In this document: in pieces, positions 11,689 to 23,768 of the stretch | How positions within the stretch are numbered: position 1 is the first letter of the stretch | Layout: the number at the start of each line of letters is the position of its first letter | Source of the DNA: Colocasia esculenta | Lineage: Eukaryota; Streptophyta; Magnoliopsida; Alismatales; Araceae | Assembly: GCA_014218235.1 (NCBI GenBank) | Contig: CM024760.1 | Span: forward strand, 143,359,245 to 143,423,244 | Reading direction: 5' to 3' | DNA length: 64,000 nt | The notes under the pieces: model-generated | What the model was told of the DNA's origin: nothing | The model's input: only the letters and a program-made list of their open reading frames with translations | Databases searched by the model: none | Made by a program: the position numbers and the translations under genes

Positions 11689-13877
11689 TTTAGTACTACC
11701 GGATGGATAGTGTACCTGGATTTATGAGCCTCTTCCAACACTCGCTGCTTTACTTCTCTTTCTGCAGGAACAAACAACCTGCCTCTGAGCCTAACCACAC
11801 AATTATCATCAATGGTAACTCCTTCCATTTTTACAATCTCAGCTAAACTTACATCTACTCTCTGAGCTTCAACAATCTGCCAATACAAGGACGGCTCAAC
11901 AACACTAGCAGCTAGTACTGCCCGTCGCTGACTACTAGGCACATACAAGGAGTTTTCCACTATCTCTTCATATAGCTTCCATTCTTTAATCATCATTAGA
12001 TTTATATATGCCTTTCTGCTCAAGGCATCTGCTACAACATTGGCCTTACCTGGATGGTAAGCCAGACTGAAATCATAATCTTTTAAATATTCAATCCATC
12101 TGCGCTGACGAAGATTTAAATCCTTCTGCGAGAAGATATACTTCAAGCTTTTATGATCTGTAAAGATCTCAAATCTCTCACCATACAGATAATGCCTCCA
12201 CATTTTCAAAGCAAATACAACTGCTGCCAATTCCAAATCATGAGTGGGGTAATTCTCCTCTGCTAGTTTCAATTGCCTGGATGCATAAGCTATCACTTTG
12301 CCATGCTGCATAAGCACTGCGCCAAGTCCTCTCCTTGAAGCATCAGTATACAATACAAAACCACCACTTCCTGCCGGTAATGTCAATATAGGTGATGATG
12401 TAAGTCTTTTCTTTAATTCCATAAAACTTTTCTGACATTCACCGGACCACACAAATGGCACACCTTTTCTGGTCAACTTGGTCATAGGTGCCGTAATTTT
12501 AGAAAAATCTTGTATGAAGCACCTATAATAACCTGCTAATCCCATAAAACTTCTAATCTCAGTAATTGTCTTAGGCACTTCCCATCTCATCACTGCTTCC
12601 ACTTTACTTGGGTCCACTGCCACTCCTTTAGCTGAGATAACATGACCTAGAAACTGAATTTCTTTCAGCCAAAATTCACACTTATTGAATTTGGCAAACA
12701 ACTGGTTATCCCTTAACAACTGCAGGGTAAACCTCAAATGAGCTGCATGCTCCTCTTCAGATGCTGAATAAATCAGAATATCATCAATAAAGACCATAAT
12801 GAATTGGTCCAAATACGGATGAAAAATTCTATTCATCAGATCCATAAAACCTGCAGAAGCATTAGTCAACCCAAATGGCATAACCACAAACTCATAGTGA
12901 CCATATCTGGTTCTGAATGCTGTTTTATCTATATCCTCCTCTTTAATTCTCAATTGATGGTACCCGGACCTTAAATCAATTTTAGAAAATACCTTCGCTG
13001 ATTGCAACTGATCAAACAGATCATTTATTCTTGGTAACAGGTACTTATTCTTAATGGTCACATCATTCAACTTTCTATAATCAATACACATACGAAAACT
13101 TCCATCTTTCTTTTTCACAAATAATATCGGCGCTCCCCACGGGGAATGACTCGGTCTATTAAACCCTTTCTGCAATAGCTCTTTTAATTGCTTTTTCAAT
13201 TCTTTAAGTTCTGCTGGTGCCATCCGATATGGAGCTTTAGAGATTGGCATGGTACCTGGCAGAAACTCAATGGTAAAGTCCACCTCTCTATGTGGAGCTA
13301 AACCAGGCAAATCTTCAGGAAAAACATCAGCAAATTCCCTAACCACGGGAACTGCTTCCACTGACTGACTAGCTTCTACCAGACTTACCGAGGCTAAATA
13401 AGCCACACATCCAGCATTTATCAACTTTCTAGCTCTAATTGCAGAAATTAGAAACTTAGAGGTATAAAAAAGCATACCTTGATATTCAAATACCACACCA
13501 TTAGGATGACAAAACCTGATCATTTTCTTTCTGCAATCTAGCATTACTCCATAAGTCTCAAGCCAATCCATACCCAAAATAATATCATAATCTGTCAACT
13601 GCAGGGCATATAACTGACCCGGCATCTGGTTCCCTTCAATCATAACAGGAGTTTCATCTATATAGCTCAAAGTGAGCAGGAACTCACCCGAGGGAACCTC
13701 CACTACTAACTCACAAGACTTTTCCTCTAAAGGATGAGCCATGCAATCCAGAAATTCTTCGGAAATGAAAGAATGAGAGGCACCCGAATCAAATAGAACT
13801 CTTGCTGAATAGTCATAAAGAGGTAAAGTACCTTCTATCATATTCGATGCTTCCGCCTGGGCTCGGGTGATAGCCAT
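11673..13877 (-). pseudogene. J protease, reverse transcriptase and RNase H
   Basis: This is a 734-codon open stretch. Residues 30-33 are DSGA of the aspartic protease, followed by the ILGMDWL motif. The RT has the KKKDGSFRMCIDYRKLN block, the DLRSGYHQLRI block, and a catalytic FIDD at about 363-366 (FVDD or FIDD is usual in plant gypsy). RNase H starts near residue 510 with LYTDASRRGLGAVL, and the AYHPGKANVVADALSR motif follows. The frame then enters the integrase zinc region and is lost to an apparent one-base deletion near 11700. The first ATG falls inside the polyprotein and is not a true start. Confidence 0.9.
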
Positions 13878-13958
13878 AACCCGGCCTCTTCCTCGCTGCT
13901 GCGGTGCTCCTCTGCCACGACCTGCCTGTGGCTGCTGAAACTGCTGAGGCTGCTGCTG

Positions 13959-15020
13959 CTACTGCACACCTCTTCCATACCCATACTCTCTTGGATAGGG
14001 GCAATTGTGGATCAAATGCCCCGGCTGATTACAATTATAACATCTATACCCTGGTGGAATAATGGGATGCCTGGCAGTACTCTGCTGCGACTCCTCCACC
14101 TCTGGCCTACCGTGACCTTGCTGGAATTGTTGTCGACCTCCCCATCCTCTTCCTTTACCTTTAAATGCTTGCTTCAATTTCTGGCCCCATTTACCAAAGC
14201 CTGATGAAGAAGGTCCTGTTGGTGCTTTACCCTTACTCGCACCCACTGACTGCTGCGGTAGCCGAAAACTACCTGAACCTGACTCGCCCACCTGACGAGT
14301 CCGAATAGACCTTTCCAACGTAGCTGCCCTCTGAGCTGCTTCTTCCACTGTTTTACACATGAGAGGTACTATTGCATCCTGCAACTCCACTCTCAAACCT
14401 CTAATGAAATACTCAACCATCATATTATTATATGATACTACATAAGGCGCATATCGGCTAAGTGCCATAAACCTCATCTGGTACTCTAAAACTGAAGAGT
14501 TACCTTGCTGGAGTGTCCGAAACTGCTCTCTCTTCACTTGCTGCACTTGAATCGGAAAGAATGCATCGTTAAATACATCTAGAAATTTCGACCAAGTGAT
14601 AGCCTCTTCTGTCCTACCTGCAAAGGTGGTCTGCATCTTCAATCGCCACCATTCTAATGCAAAACCCCTCAACTGATAAGCAGCTAACACAACTTTATCT
14701 GCTGCCGAACATCTCATGGTCGCAAAGACTCTTTCAATCTCATGAACTCAGTGTTCTCCTGTATCTGGATTCGGCCCTCCTGAATAAGTAGGCGGCTGCA
14801 ATCTCAGAAATTTCTCAACTTGCATCACTGGTTCCTCTGCTAATAACACTGGTGGTGGTGGTGGCAAGGGTGCTACAAAAGGCACCTCCACTCCTGGCGG
14901 AACTGGAGCAATAGGTACAGTCTCTCCATCCCCAGGTGGCACTACAACCGGTGGTACCGGCGCTTGCTGATCCATCCTCCTTTGGATATCAGTGAGGCTT
15001 TCCCAGATCCTCTCTATCAT
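13959..15020 (-). pseudogene. J Gag (capsid and CCHC nucleocapsid), broken by two stops
   Basis: Gag begins at the ATG at 15020-15018 (MIERIWESLTDIQRR), about 100 bp after the PBS. A proline-rich stretch leads to LQPPTYSGGPNPDTGEH, where TGA (near 14745) replaces a likely tryptophan codon. The retrotransposon Gag core follows (LRGFALEWW, then FNDAFFP, then YFIRGLRVELQDAI). A basic, glycine-rich linker ends in one zinc knuckle, CYNCNQPGHLIHNC (C-X2-C-X4-H-X4-C). A TAG near 13957 sits in a run of CAG glutamine codons and separates Gag from protease. Both stops are single transitions. Confidence 0.85.
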
Positions 15021-15118
15021 ACGCTGATCACTTTCCTCTGGACGGTGTCCACAGTGTACTAGTACCTTTCTTTGGGACAGCTATAGTTATTAACTCATTA
15101 CAAATCTCAATAACCCAC

Positions 15119-15130
15119 GCTCTAATACCA
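15119..15130 (-). other. Primer-binding site of J
   Basis: The minus strand reads TGGTATTAGAGC, one base different from the initiator Met-tRNA-type site TGGTATCAGAGC, and lies two bases from the LTR edge at 15133. Confidence 0.85.
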
Positions 15131-15132
15131 AC

Positions 15133-17555
15133 TGTAACGACCCGACCTCCCAGACCCCCGCCAGGGACCCCGAAGTTCGCACCGCCACCCACGGGTTCGA
15201 AGACCCAAAAGGGTTAGAAGAATAGTCTAGTGAGATATGTATTGAATTTAAATAACTATAACAATATAACAACTGTACAATGTGTCCCAAGTAAAAGCAC
15301 AGGTACAAGAAGAAAGGTGTAGTTGTGGCGGAACACCTCGGCCAAGCCCGTTAAACCGATAACGTACTTGATCCGAGTCCGCCTCCCGCGAACGGGCCGA
15401 AGCCTCGCTAGGGATACCAAACCACAGTCCGTGTAAACACAAAGGAACACACCATTTCATATATATATTTCACAAGTTACATAGCCATATTTCCACAAAA
15501 ACTGAAAGAAAGTACAAGAGCCTGGGGCATACCCCAAGGTACAACTGATACAAGTAAACAAACTAGCTACACTACACTGCTAGAGGTACCGACCCTGCAC
15601 TGCTACGACGCGGCTCTGAACTGGACGACGGTCGAGAAACATCCTCCTCGCTCTCACCTGTGGGGGTAGGGGTGAGCCTCGCTAGTCACTGGCTCAGTAG
15701 GGAACTCCCCCAAAATCGAGCAAACCAAAAACACAGGTACAAAAGCAGTAAACAGTACCAACAATTTATAAAATAGCTAAGCAGGTTATGAAAGCTGTAA
15801 AAGTACTCACCGTCTGCCGATTACGTAAAACAACTGTAATAATTAAACGGAAAACCAGTACAAGAGTACGAGATAAAGTAGAGACAGCCAAACACGAGCC
15901 ACGTGAACTGGTTCGCGACACCAGAGACTGACTCGGACAAGCTAACACAAGTCTACCTCTCAGTCTGCAGCCACGGACGAAAGGTCCAGCAGCCGCTCCA
16001 CGTGAAAAGGTCAAGCAACTGTGGAGACCAACTAAACACCACCACCTGCGGACCACATGGTCGCAGGCCCATGCCTAACACCTCTGGAGACCCTGGCCTG
16101 GGCCCTCTAGAGTGAGGCACTGGAAAAGGACTAGCTGGGGACCAGTGTCGACTACTGGTGTCCGTACCCCCAACTACGAGCGCGCTACAAGTGACTAAAA
16201 GACAAGTACAACAGCCACTGTCCCACTGTCGTCTTTCCCTCAGCCGGACGTACAACTCAAGCAAAGGAGTGAGGGTGTCCAGGTCAGACGACACAAACCT
16301 CGACGGTACAACACAAGTACCGGGACAAAGCCCCGAGCTAACAGCCTGGCTCACAGAGAACCTGGGGCACCCAACTGGAGAGGTAACCACGGTAGGCGTC
16401 GTACTACTCGCCACGTACACAAAACCACGTGCACGTCACACACAAACCACGTGAAGACTCACGTAAACTGCGTGCACTAGTAGTCCACTACACGTGAACA
16501 TCATGAAAACACGTAAAGTACCAACCAACTGCGTACCCAGTATGCTAGTCTCAGTAACCACGAGCACTAGGTGCACCACAATTATCATTGCACCGCTCGA
16601 TAACAACAAATATTCAATTTATCAATATTTAAACCAAAAGCATGATGACGGAAACATCGACTGCCGTCGATGGGATGTAAACGACAAGGTATCTGGCCAT
16701 TAAGCTCCCAGCTGAAGAACCTAGCGTCAAATGATGTTGATGCTAAGATCTTCAGCCATCAACTTCACAGAAACCCTGGGCTGATACCTCAGGTATTCTT
16801 AGCCCTAAAACCAATAGAAAAACACGAGGAAAAACTTCCTCTAACATGCATGAATCCTAATCAACTCGAAACAACATGTTTCCATTGTTAAATTGCTCAA
16901 ACCACCCATGTACCCCGCATGGATACCATTACCCTAAAACACAATTATCATGCAGATTCATGCTTTCCAATTGCATTATCACAACCTATAGGAACTAAAG
17001 GGATCATTCCCTACCTCAAGACGTGCTTAAACCTCCTAAATTCTCCCGGTCCACACCAAACCCTCCGCGAGCTCCTACGGCAATTACACCATGCTCCGGC
17101 GTTTCCTTGGCCGATTCGTCACCACCTCACGTTCCACGTTCCTCCAATTATCTTTTTACAACCGTTGGAAGTAGTGGGGAAGCAAGGGGCATGAAAACAG
17201 GGCAAGGGAGAGGGAGAATGAGCTGAGGGAACTGTCCTCGGGCAGACCTATATTCTGCAGGTCGCACAGGTTGGCGTCAACCCTAATGCCCTCTAGGGAA
17301 ACCGCCACTATGAACGTCCACATAGCCTGCCGTTAAGTTCATAGGGTTGGCGTCACCTTCGATGGACGCCAAGCCAGTCAACGTCCACACCTGGCCGTCA
17401 ACTCCCTATCAACTGCAGCAGGTTCAATCTTATTTCAGAACCAAATCTGTACCACACCTGCACACACCACACGTCCACACCACATTGGCCTCACAATGGC
17501 CATCACAACCATTACACACATGATCCGTGAGGATCCGAAAACACGCGACGTTACA
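15133..17555 (-). repeat. 5' LTR of J
   Basis: This 2423-bp LTR runs from TGTAACGACCCG to GCGACGTTACA. It repeats the internal GTTGACG/CGTCAAC words of the other J LTR (about 16720-16750 and 17260-17400). It also has a CACGTG-rich stretch around 16420-16510 and the gypsy LTR module GTGAGCCTCGC...CTCAGTAGGG near 15672-15705. Ordinary short open frames occur in both J LTRs and have no domain. Confidence 0.85.
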
Positions 17556-20107
17556 GTAGTCCTTAAGGGGCATACCCCGAGAACTTGCAAAGCACAACTC
17601 TCAACTCACTCAGGTACAAGAGCTCACAACACTTGCTCTCACTGCTGCTGACAGCACACTGCGCCACAGCTGTCTCCGCAACCCATCCGACACTGAGCTC
17701 CCGCGACAAGAGCCCCGAGCTAAAGTAAGTAGGGTGAGTGAGCCTCGCGAACAAGGCCCAGTAGGGATTACCAGTCCCTCACCGGCCAGAGCAGCAGAAA
17801 CTCTAAAAATAGGAAACTACACTAGAAATCTGTAAAGCAAGGAACACCTACAGCAGGATACTACAAAGCAGCGGAACAGAACAATGCAACGCCACGACCA
17901 CCAACCAAGGTCATGACACACACACAACTCCCGCAGAAACCAACGGAGTCGGCACCAAGCAGAAGCAACCCTCGGCACACCCACCGAGACCACACAACAA
18001 CCAGGTGAGAACGACGTCTCACCACAAGAACGGCCACCTCAGACCTCCACAAGGTCGAGGGCCCACAAGTAGAACCACCCCGGACCCCGGACACACCGCG
18101 AGGTCGGGAAGCCACACATGCCGGTGCCACCTTGGACTGGCACCAAGGAACGGACTACGGAACCAAGAGAAAACTGAAACGGAAACCACCAGAAGCACGG
18201 GTCTGTACAAGGCTAGACCAACAACGCCCGTGGAAACTAGGCACAGCCAAGCTATAACCGCCGTGCAAGCTAGGGCAACGAGTCGCTCTTGGAAACACTG
18301 TGAGGAAGCATCGTCACAACAACAGCAACCAAGCCATCGCCACTGGCAGCCAAGAGGAGGACACACCAGCCACTCCCTCTGCTCGCCTGCCTCTAACCTC
18401 CCTGGAAGAGCGAGACATAGCCGCCACAAAACACCACAAGAACGCACGCACCACCGCAGTCTGGCCAAGCTGCAGCCCCATGGCTAGCATCACTACGTGG
18501 CTCCGGAACCAACGCAGAGAGAGGCAGTGAGAAAAAGGTCTGTCTGGGCCGCGCCGGGGAGAAAATCGCCTCAACGACCTCGGTGTCCCTCCCCAAACAA
18601 GAGAGCTCTACAAATGACTCGGCGTCGCTATCCAAACCTCATTATCCACTCCTCTCTAGAGTCCACCAACTCGACTGCCAACTCGAGCACGCTCGTAGCC
18701 CAGAGCACTCCCTCAACAGGACCTCTAAACGGGACAAGCTCTCAAGTGCCAAGCATCAAGTGAACAAGCGAGGCAAGCACAACAAGAACCTCACCGAACC
18801 ACTGGCTTGTAACCCACGACAAGCCCAGCCAGCACAAGGCACGCACGGACCCTCGAAAGGGCCGTCGGCCAACCAAGGCACACATGAGCAAGCCAGAACC
18901 TCGGAACACCACCAGTCAGTACAAAAAACATTGCTCTGCTAATAATCGATTGACCACCAGACAATCGATTATTAGACAAATGTGAGCCTCCTAGCACCGC
19001 TGCGAAGACACGGCCACGAAGGTGTTAACTTCGGTCACTGAACGCAGAGAGGTAACCTGCCGGTTCCCCATCAGAAGGTCTTAAGGGCAAGCCAGCCCTG
19101 GGGCACACGCCGACACCCCAACCGGAACCACGGAAACACCCGAGGCAACACAGGTACTATCACGTCCCCCTAGGCCGTCATGATACCATTGCGACGGGGA
19201 AGGGCACCGCAACAGCAACCCTATCGTGACGGGGCAGAGCGTCGCGACAGCAACCCTATCGTGATAGGAAAATGCGTCACGACAGTGATCCTTATCGCGA
19301 TAGGCAAACGCGTCGCGATAAGGTCGTGCCCGACCGGGTAAACGCCTCTTCTGGTGTCGCGATGCACACCACGGTCACGACACCAGTAGAGAGGCAGACC
19401 CATGGGATGCTCCATCCCGGGGCCGCCCATAAGCCACACACATACCACATGGGGGAGAGGAGCATGGAGAAGCTATCTAAACTAACTAGAAAGCATGAGA
19501 AGCTCCCAATCCACCTGGATCGAGAAGAGCACAATCAATCCCTACCTTAAACAAAGAACCGAACCCATTGGGGGCCCTTCACGTCAGATTGGCCACCTCC
19601 TCCTTGCTCTACGCAAGCTCCACAACGCCAAGGACATGAGCACGGCCCTCCTCCTCACCTGAAATGCACAAAGTGGAGAGAGGGAGCTGGAGCACCTCCG
19701 AAGGAGAGGAAAGGGAAGAGGAAGAAGAAAGTGAAGAAGGGTCGCTGGCCAAGGCCTTAAGCCTTCGGCACCCAAGACGCGACGAGGCGATGCGTCGCAT
19801 TAAAGACCTTAACGCGACGGGTCAACTTACTGCGACAAGAACGCATCCCTCAAGGACGCCGTGACAACGCGACAGGTCGTACTGACATGCCTGCCACCCT
19901 GACAGGCATCAGACGACTGAAATGATGAAACACTGTCGCGACCCGTTGACCGGTTGTGACAAGAACGTGATAGGAAAGTCGGGCGCGACAAGGATAACTG
20001 TCGCGTCGGACACCCACGACGCGACATTAACGCGTCGCCCACCCCGAACACTTTAGTGGCTAGTCATCCAAGACATCGGATGGAGAGCCGGAAAGCCGGG
20101 TCTTACA
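17556..20107 (-). repeat. 5' LTR of D, remainder after J
   Basis: This aligns with 1211-3812 of the D 3' LTR, starting at GTAGTCCTTAAGGGGC and ending at CCGGGTCTTACA. The alignment shows substitutions at many CpG sites and a few small gaps, for example the missing GGATGGGGGTCCC-type stretch near 18720. It carries the second hairpin and both TCGCGAC clusters in more decayed form. No coding region. Confidence 0.85.
18939..18975. repeat. Perfect inverted repeat with ATCGAT core in D 5' LTR
   Basis: The same CTAATAATCGATTG arms (18939-18952 and 18962-18975) as at 2644-2680, with a 9-base loop. Both arms are unchanged although the surrounding LTR sequence differs between copies. Confidence 0.9.
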
Positions 20108-20965
20108 TTCAGTAAGAGAAATAATAAGCTATGTGAAGTACATTTGAACTTTCATTTGTTTGGCGCCAAAAGGTATTTTGAATATTGAAGCCTAACAACA
20201 GTCAGTATGAAATGTCTAAATAATATTTTGTTCATGTAAAGAATCATACAGTTATTAATAATAATATTGTTTCAATCGCTAAGCAAAATGACTTCAAACA
20301 ATGTTCAGAATATCATTAAAAATATGCTTAAGGACAAGCAATTGATATGAGACTTCGACTTCAGAAGAGTCGGAGTGAGAAGTTCAAACAATATGTTAGA
20401 CCAGATACTTCAACTGTATGGAAGTCGAAGTTGGACATACTTTGACTGTAAAGAAGTTGGAGTATGTACTTCAACTTTATGAGAGTCGGAGTTGCCACTT
20501 TGACTTTCCAAGAGTCGGAGTTGGACTTAGAATTTTTCAGTGGACTGTAGACTTCGACTCTATAGAAGTCGGAGTGTGGACTTCGACTTTCCAATAGTTG
20601 GAGTCCAAACTTTGACTGTTCAGGAGTCGGAGTGTGACTCAGTCGCTACCACACTTCGACTATTCAGAAGTCGGAGTTAGTATGATATCAGTATATGTTG
20701 TGGACTTAGAAAATTCTGAGCGGTTAGAAAATGCGCCATTCAAACATAGTGTTTATAACATATGTTTTTCTGTGATATTACTATAGTGCATTTGAGGATT
20801 ATTTATGCAGATAGTTATGCACTCATTGAATGTTCAAACTTATACATGAAATGCATGAGTTTTCATATTAATATCAAAACATGATATGACATTAACATAA
20901 AATTTATTTAGTCATGAGTTTTAGTTATCACCAAAACATGAGATAAACAAAAGAGTGGTTCAACA
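20108..20965 (-). mobile_element. Sirevirus-like copia LTR A, right part
   Basis: This resumes the LTR cut at 1033, beginning with the second TTCAG copy (20108-20112) and ending in GAGTGGTTCAACA, the terminus shared with C and with the LTR at 34224-39550. No polypurine tract follows the end at 20966, so the neighbouring interior has been deleted or this LTR belongs to another copy. Confidence 0.75.
20347..20672. repeat. CTTCGACT / AGTCGGAGT array in copia LTR A
   Basis: About ten units alternate ACTTCGACT-type words with imperfect reverse complements (AGTCGGAGT), spaced 8-15 bases within a pair and roughly 25-40 between pairs. Each pair could fold into a short hairpin. The same array occurs at 35750-36150 and 38625-38700. 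Confidence 0.9.
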
Positions 20966-21543
20966 CATTTATCTATAGAAAGTTCTGTAAGATCATGTGC
21001 TTCTTCAATAGCAGTAACTTTAGGAGTCTAGGAATGTGTTAATGATCTAAGAATTTTTCTGACTATTTATTCATTAGTAAGCTTTTTACCTAGTGAACTT
21101 AGACCAACTGTTATATTGGTAAATCCATTGTACATTTGAGTAACGTTTTCATTTGGCAACATCTTAAACTGTTCATATTAAGAGACAAGAATATCTATTC
21201 TAGTTTGTTTTACTTCATTTGTTCCTTCATATGTAACTTTTAGTTTATCCCACATTTCCTTGGCAGTTATACATGTGGATAATCTATTAAATTCCTTTTT
21301 AGATAATGCACAACATAAATAGTTTTTAGCCTTATAATTTAGCAACATATTTCTTTTATCACTTATAGAAAAAGCAGAAGTGCCATCAGAAAGTATAGTA
21401 TAATCACCTTGCTCTATTACCTGCCACAGATCAAAGTCTGTGCCTTGAATGAAGCATTTCATTCACATCTTCTAGTACTAGTAATCTTCTCTATCAAAGA
21501 ATGGTGATCTTGTGACGGATTGTCCTTCATAGTTGTGATCTTT
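20966..21543 (-). pseudogene. Copia Gag fragment of the outer element
   Basis: Codons between 21462 and 21178 (minus) encode MKCFIQGTDFDLWQVIE, then KNYLCCALSKKEFNRLS, then KEMWDKLKVTYEGTNEVKQTRIDILVS. These match the N-terminal DUF4219 and UBN2 regions of copia Gag and are close to C's Gag at 26112-26609. The reading continues upstream toward 21535 (GQSVTRSPFFD-like) until E interrupts it at 21544; a few Gag N-terminal codons and the leader reappear at 32492-32545. Bases 20966-21177 are degenerate interior with nothing recognisable. Confidence 0.8.
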
Positions 21544-22009
21544 TGTAAGACCCTCAAATTTTGTTCATATTGTGCTTATTTGATTTTGTGCATATTATAA
21601 TTATTTAATTACTTATGTGCATATGTATACATATATGAATATTTCTGTGCATAAGATGTATTTATTTAAATGTGCATATAGTATTTAATTATTGATGTGC
21701 ATATTGCATTTATCTATTTTGTGTATGTATGTTATTTGATATTTCTGTTTTTTCCGAAATCCTTGTTAACGTCAACATCCCCTGACGTTAACATCAGGTT
21801 GACGGCAACCAGTGTGTCGTTGACTTCATATTGACGTCCAGATCGATGGACGCCTGCTCCTTGTTAACGGCAGCAATGTGGTCGTTTACTTCTCCGATTT
21901 TGATGTGATTCCAGATCTGAAAACGGCTGCGTTTCTCTAGGTTCTTGATTAGGAAACAATCCCCAATGGTACAAAACCTAATGCTAGGCATACCTCGACC
22001 CATTAGCCC

Positions 22010-22016
22010 TATAAAA
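22010..22016 (+). promoter_or_regulatory. Probable TATA box of E 5' LTR
   Basis: TATAAAA in the context GCCCTATAAAACATCC, about 470 bp into the LTR. It is the best promoter candidate in this LTR and is repeated at 30185-30191 in the 3' LTR. Transcription would start near 22040. Confidence 0.5.
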
Positions 22017-23763
22017 CATCCCGTTTTCGGCCAGATTAGGTCTTTTGGCTCATGAGAAATAAACTAAGGTTTCTTGTGAGAAAACCAGACTTTTGCAAGC
22101 TTGATCCGGTGATTGGGGAGCTTCTTCTGGTGATCTACTTTGACTGGGAGGTGCTCCAACTATTGAGGAATCTTTCCCGACTCCGGAGATCCATCTGCAT
22201 CAACAAAAAGACCGAATTTAGGAGGGGATTCTGCACCTTCTTGGCTTGGCCGAGGAGGGCTTCTTCGACAAGATTTGATCTTCGTAGATTTATTTTCAGG
22301 CAAGTAATTGAGGGTTAACATCCCTAGACATGTCCTTTAGGTCTTAGGCATTTTTTTGGATTTTATTCGTGTCCTGGAACCCCCAATTCTCCATCTTAAT
22401 TGTGTTCGGTTTGCACCTTCTGCAGACAGGAAATTGACGGCAAGCTTGTTGCCGCTAAGATCCTGAGTTGACGACAACATCCTGTGCCATTAACCCACCT
22501 TGACGGCACGGACCTTGCCACCAAGTTCTTCTGTTTTTCACAGAATTATGTTTGACATGTCTGTGTTATGATTTTGGATTTTTGGTTGTCTGTACATGCT
22601 GTAAATATTAGGGTTTGTCAGGTATGGTCTGTAGGTCATATCATGAGGTTCTGTCGAATTTCTGAGCATGGTTTTATTTAATATAATTCCTATTGTGGTG
22701 GAATATGTATGTTTTGACTGTGTTTAATTCTGGATAAATAGATTTACTGCATGAAAATGTTACAAAAAATTTACATGATCTTAGGGTTACTGTTCTCATG
22801 TTTTAGATCTATTAGGAACGACTGTTTTGCTGTTTACCATGTTTAAGTGAATAATTTGCTAAACTAGCATGAAATCTGTTTAAATTATTATAATTAGTTT
22901 TACTATTGAAAAAAATCTGAAAAATTAGACATATGCCATATTACATATATAGAGTATGTGATAAAATTTTGATACTATTTTGAAAACCGTGAGTACTATT
23001 TGTCTTTTAAAAGGGGATTTAAGCCATGTTAAACATGTTTGAGTTAAATCATGTAAACGTTAGTGATTTGCAGCATATTAGGGCTCTGTTATGACTTATT
23101 TATCACTGTGAAATAGTAATGTAAGGTTCTATAACCTGAGATATGTATATTTATCTAAAGTGCATGTGAAAGGGGTTAAAGGGTGCATATAAGTGAATGA
23201 AACCATGTGATTAAGTGTTAATGTGTAATATGTGCCGAGATTGACACTGCTACCATAGAAGGCTGTGGAGCCGTACTGTAGTAAAGTCCCTATGGGAAGG
23301 CTCATTGTGTATGTGATATCCTATGGGCATTAGGATGAAATCATGGAGGTGGACAAGTACCACTGGTTAGGGTGGAGAGGGCTTCTCCCGGTTCTGCACA
23401 ATTACCAAGATTCGTCACTATATTGCCTAGGTGACGGGTATGTGTTATGTGAATGTGTGTCCTTCTTTATGGTGGTTCGGACTATGTGTCACGGCAAAAT
23501 AAGTGTAAAAGTGTGAAAAATGTGAATATGTGCAATGTGAATATGTGATAGTGTTATGTGAATGTGATAACATGTGAAAAGATGTGAAACCATGTGAATG
23601 TGATATTTTTATATTAAAACAGCAAGCTTAAGGTGTGAATAAGTGTGATAAAAGCATGTGAAACTGATTAGATATCATGCTAGGATTGCTAGTTACTATG
23701 CGCATAATTCTATGCTCTAATTGTGTAAAATTTTGAAATGATATGAATAGAAATTGAAACCAT

Positions 23764-23768
23764 GAACC
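23764..23768. repeat. Target site duplication of C, left copy
   Basis: GAACC here and GAATC at 28354-28358 flank C. The empty-site equivalent in the E 3' LTR (near 31931-31940) reads ATGAATCATG, so GAATC is the original and the left copy has changed by one base. Confidence 0.85.

Larger units (their letters stand above)
7945..17555 (-). mobile_element. Tekay/Del-like Ty3/gypsy retrotransposon J
   Basis: J reads on the minus strand: 5' LTR 15133-17555, PBS 15119-15130, gag-pol 15020-10481 with a C-terminal chromodomain-like tail, PPT region 10365-10400, and 3' LTR ending at 10364. The domain order (Gag, CCHC, protease, RT, RNase H, integrase, chromodomain) is that of plant chromoviruses, closest in character to Tekay/Del. 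The two LTRs are very similar (2420 and 2423 bp), but gag-pol carries several stops and frame breaks, so this copy is dead. Confidence 0.85.
1034..20107 (-). mobile_element. Gypsy-type non-autonomous LTR retrotransposon D (LARD-like), with J nested in it
   Basis: D is bounded by LTRs with TGTAA...TTACA ends and by TTCAG duplications. The PPT lies beside the left LTR and the PBS beside the right one, so D reads on the minus strand. Without J it is about 9.5 kb: two LTRs of about 2.75 kb and a 4.1-kb interior with no gag, protease, RT or integrase signature. This fits a large retrotransposon derivative (LARD). Its LTR end, PBS and leader resemble those of J, so a J-like element is a plausible protein donor. 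The right-hand (5') LTR is chimeric; see 7945-10364. Confidence 0.8.
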
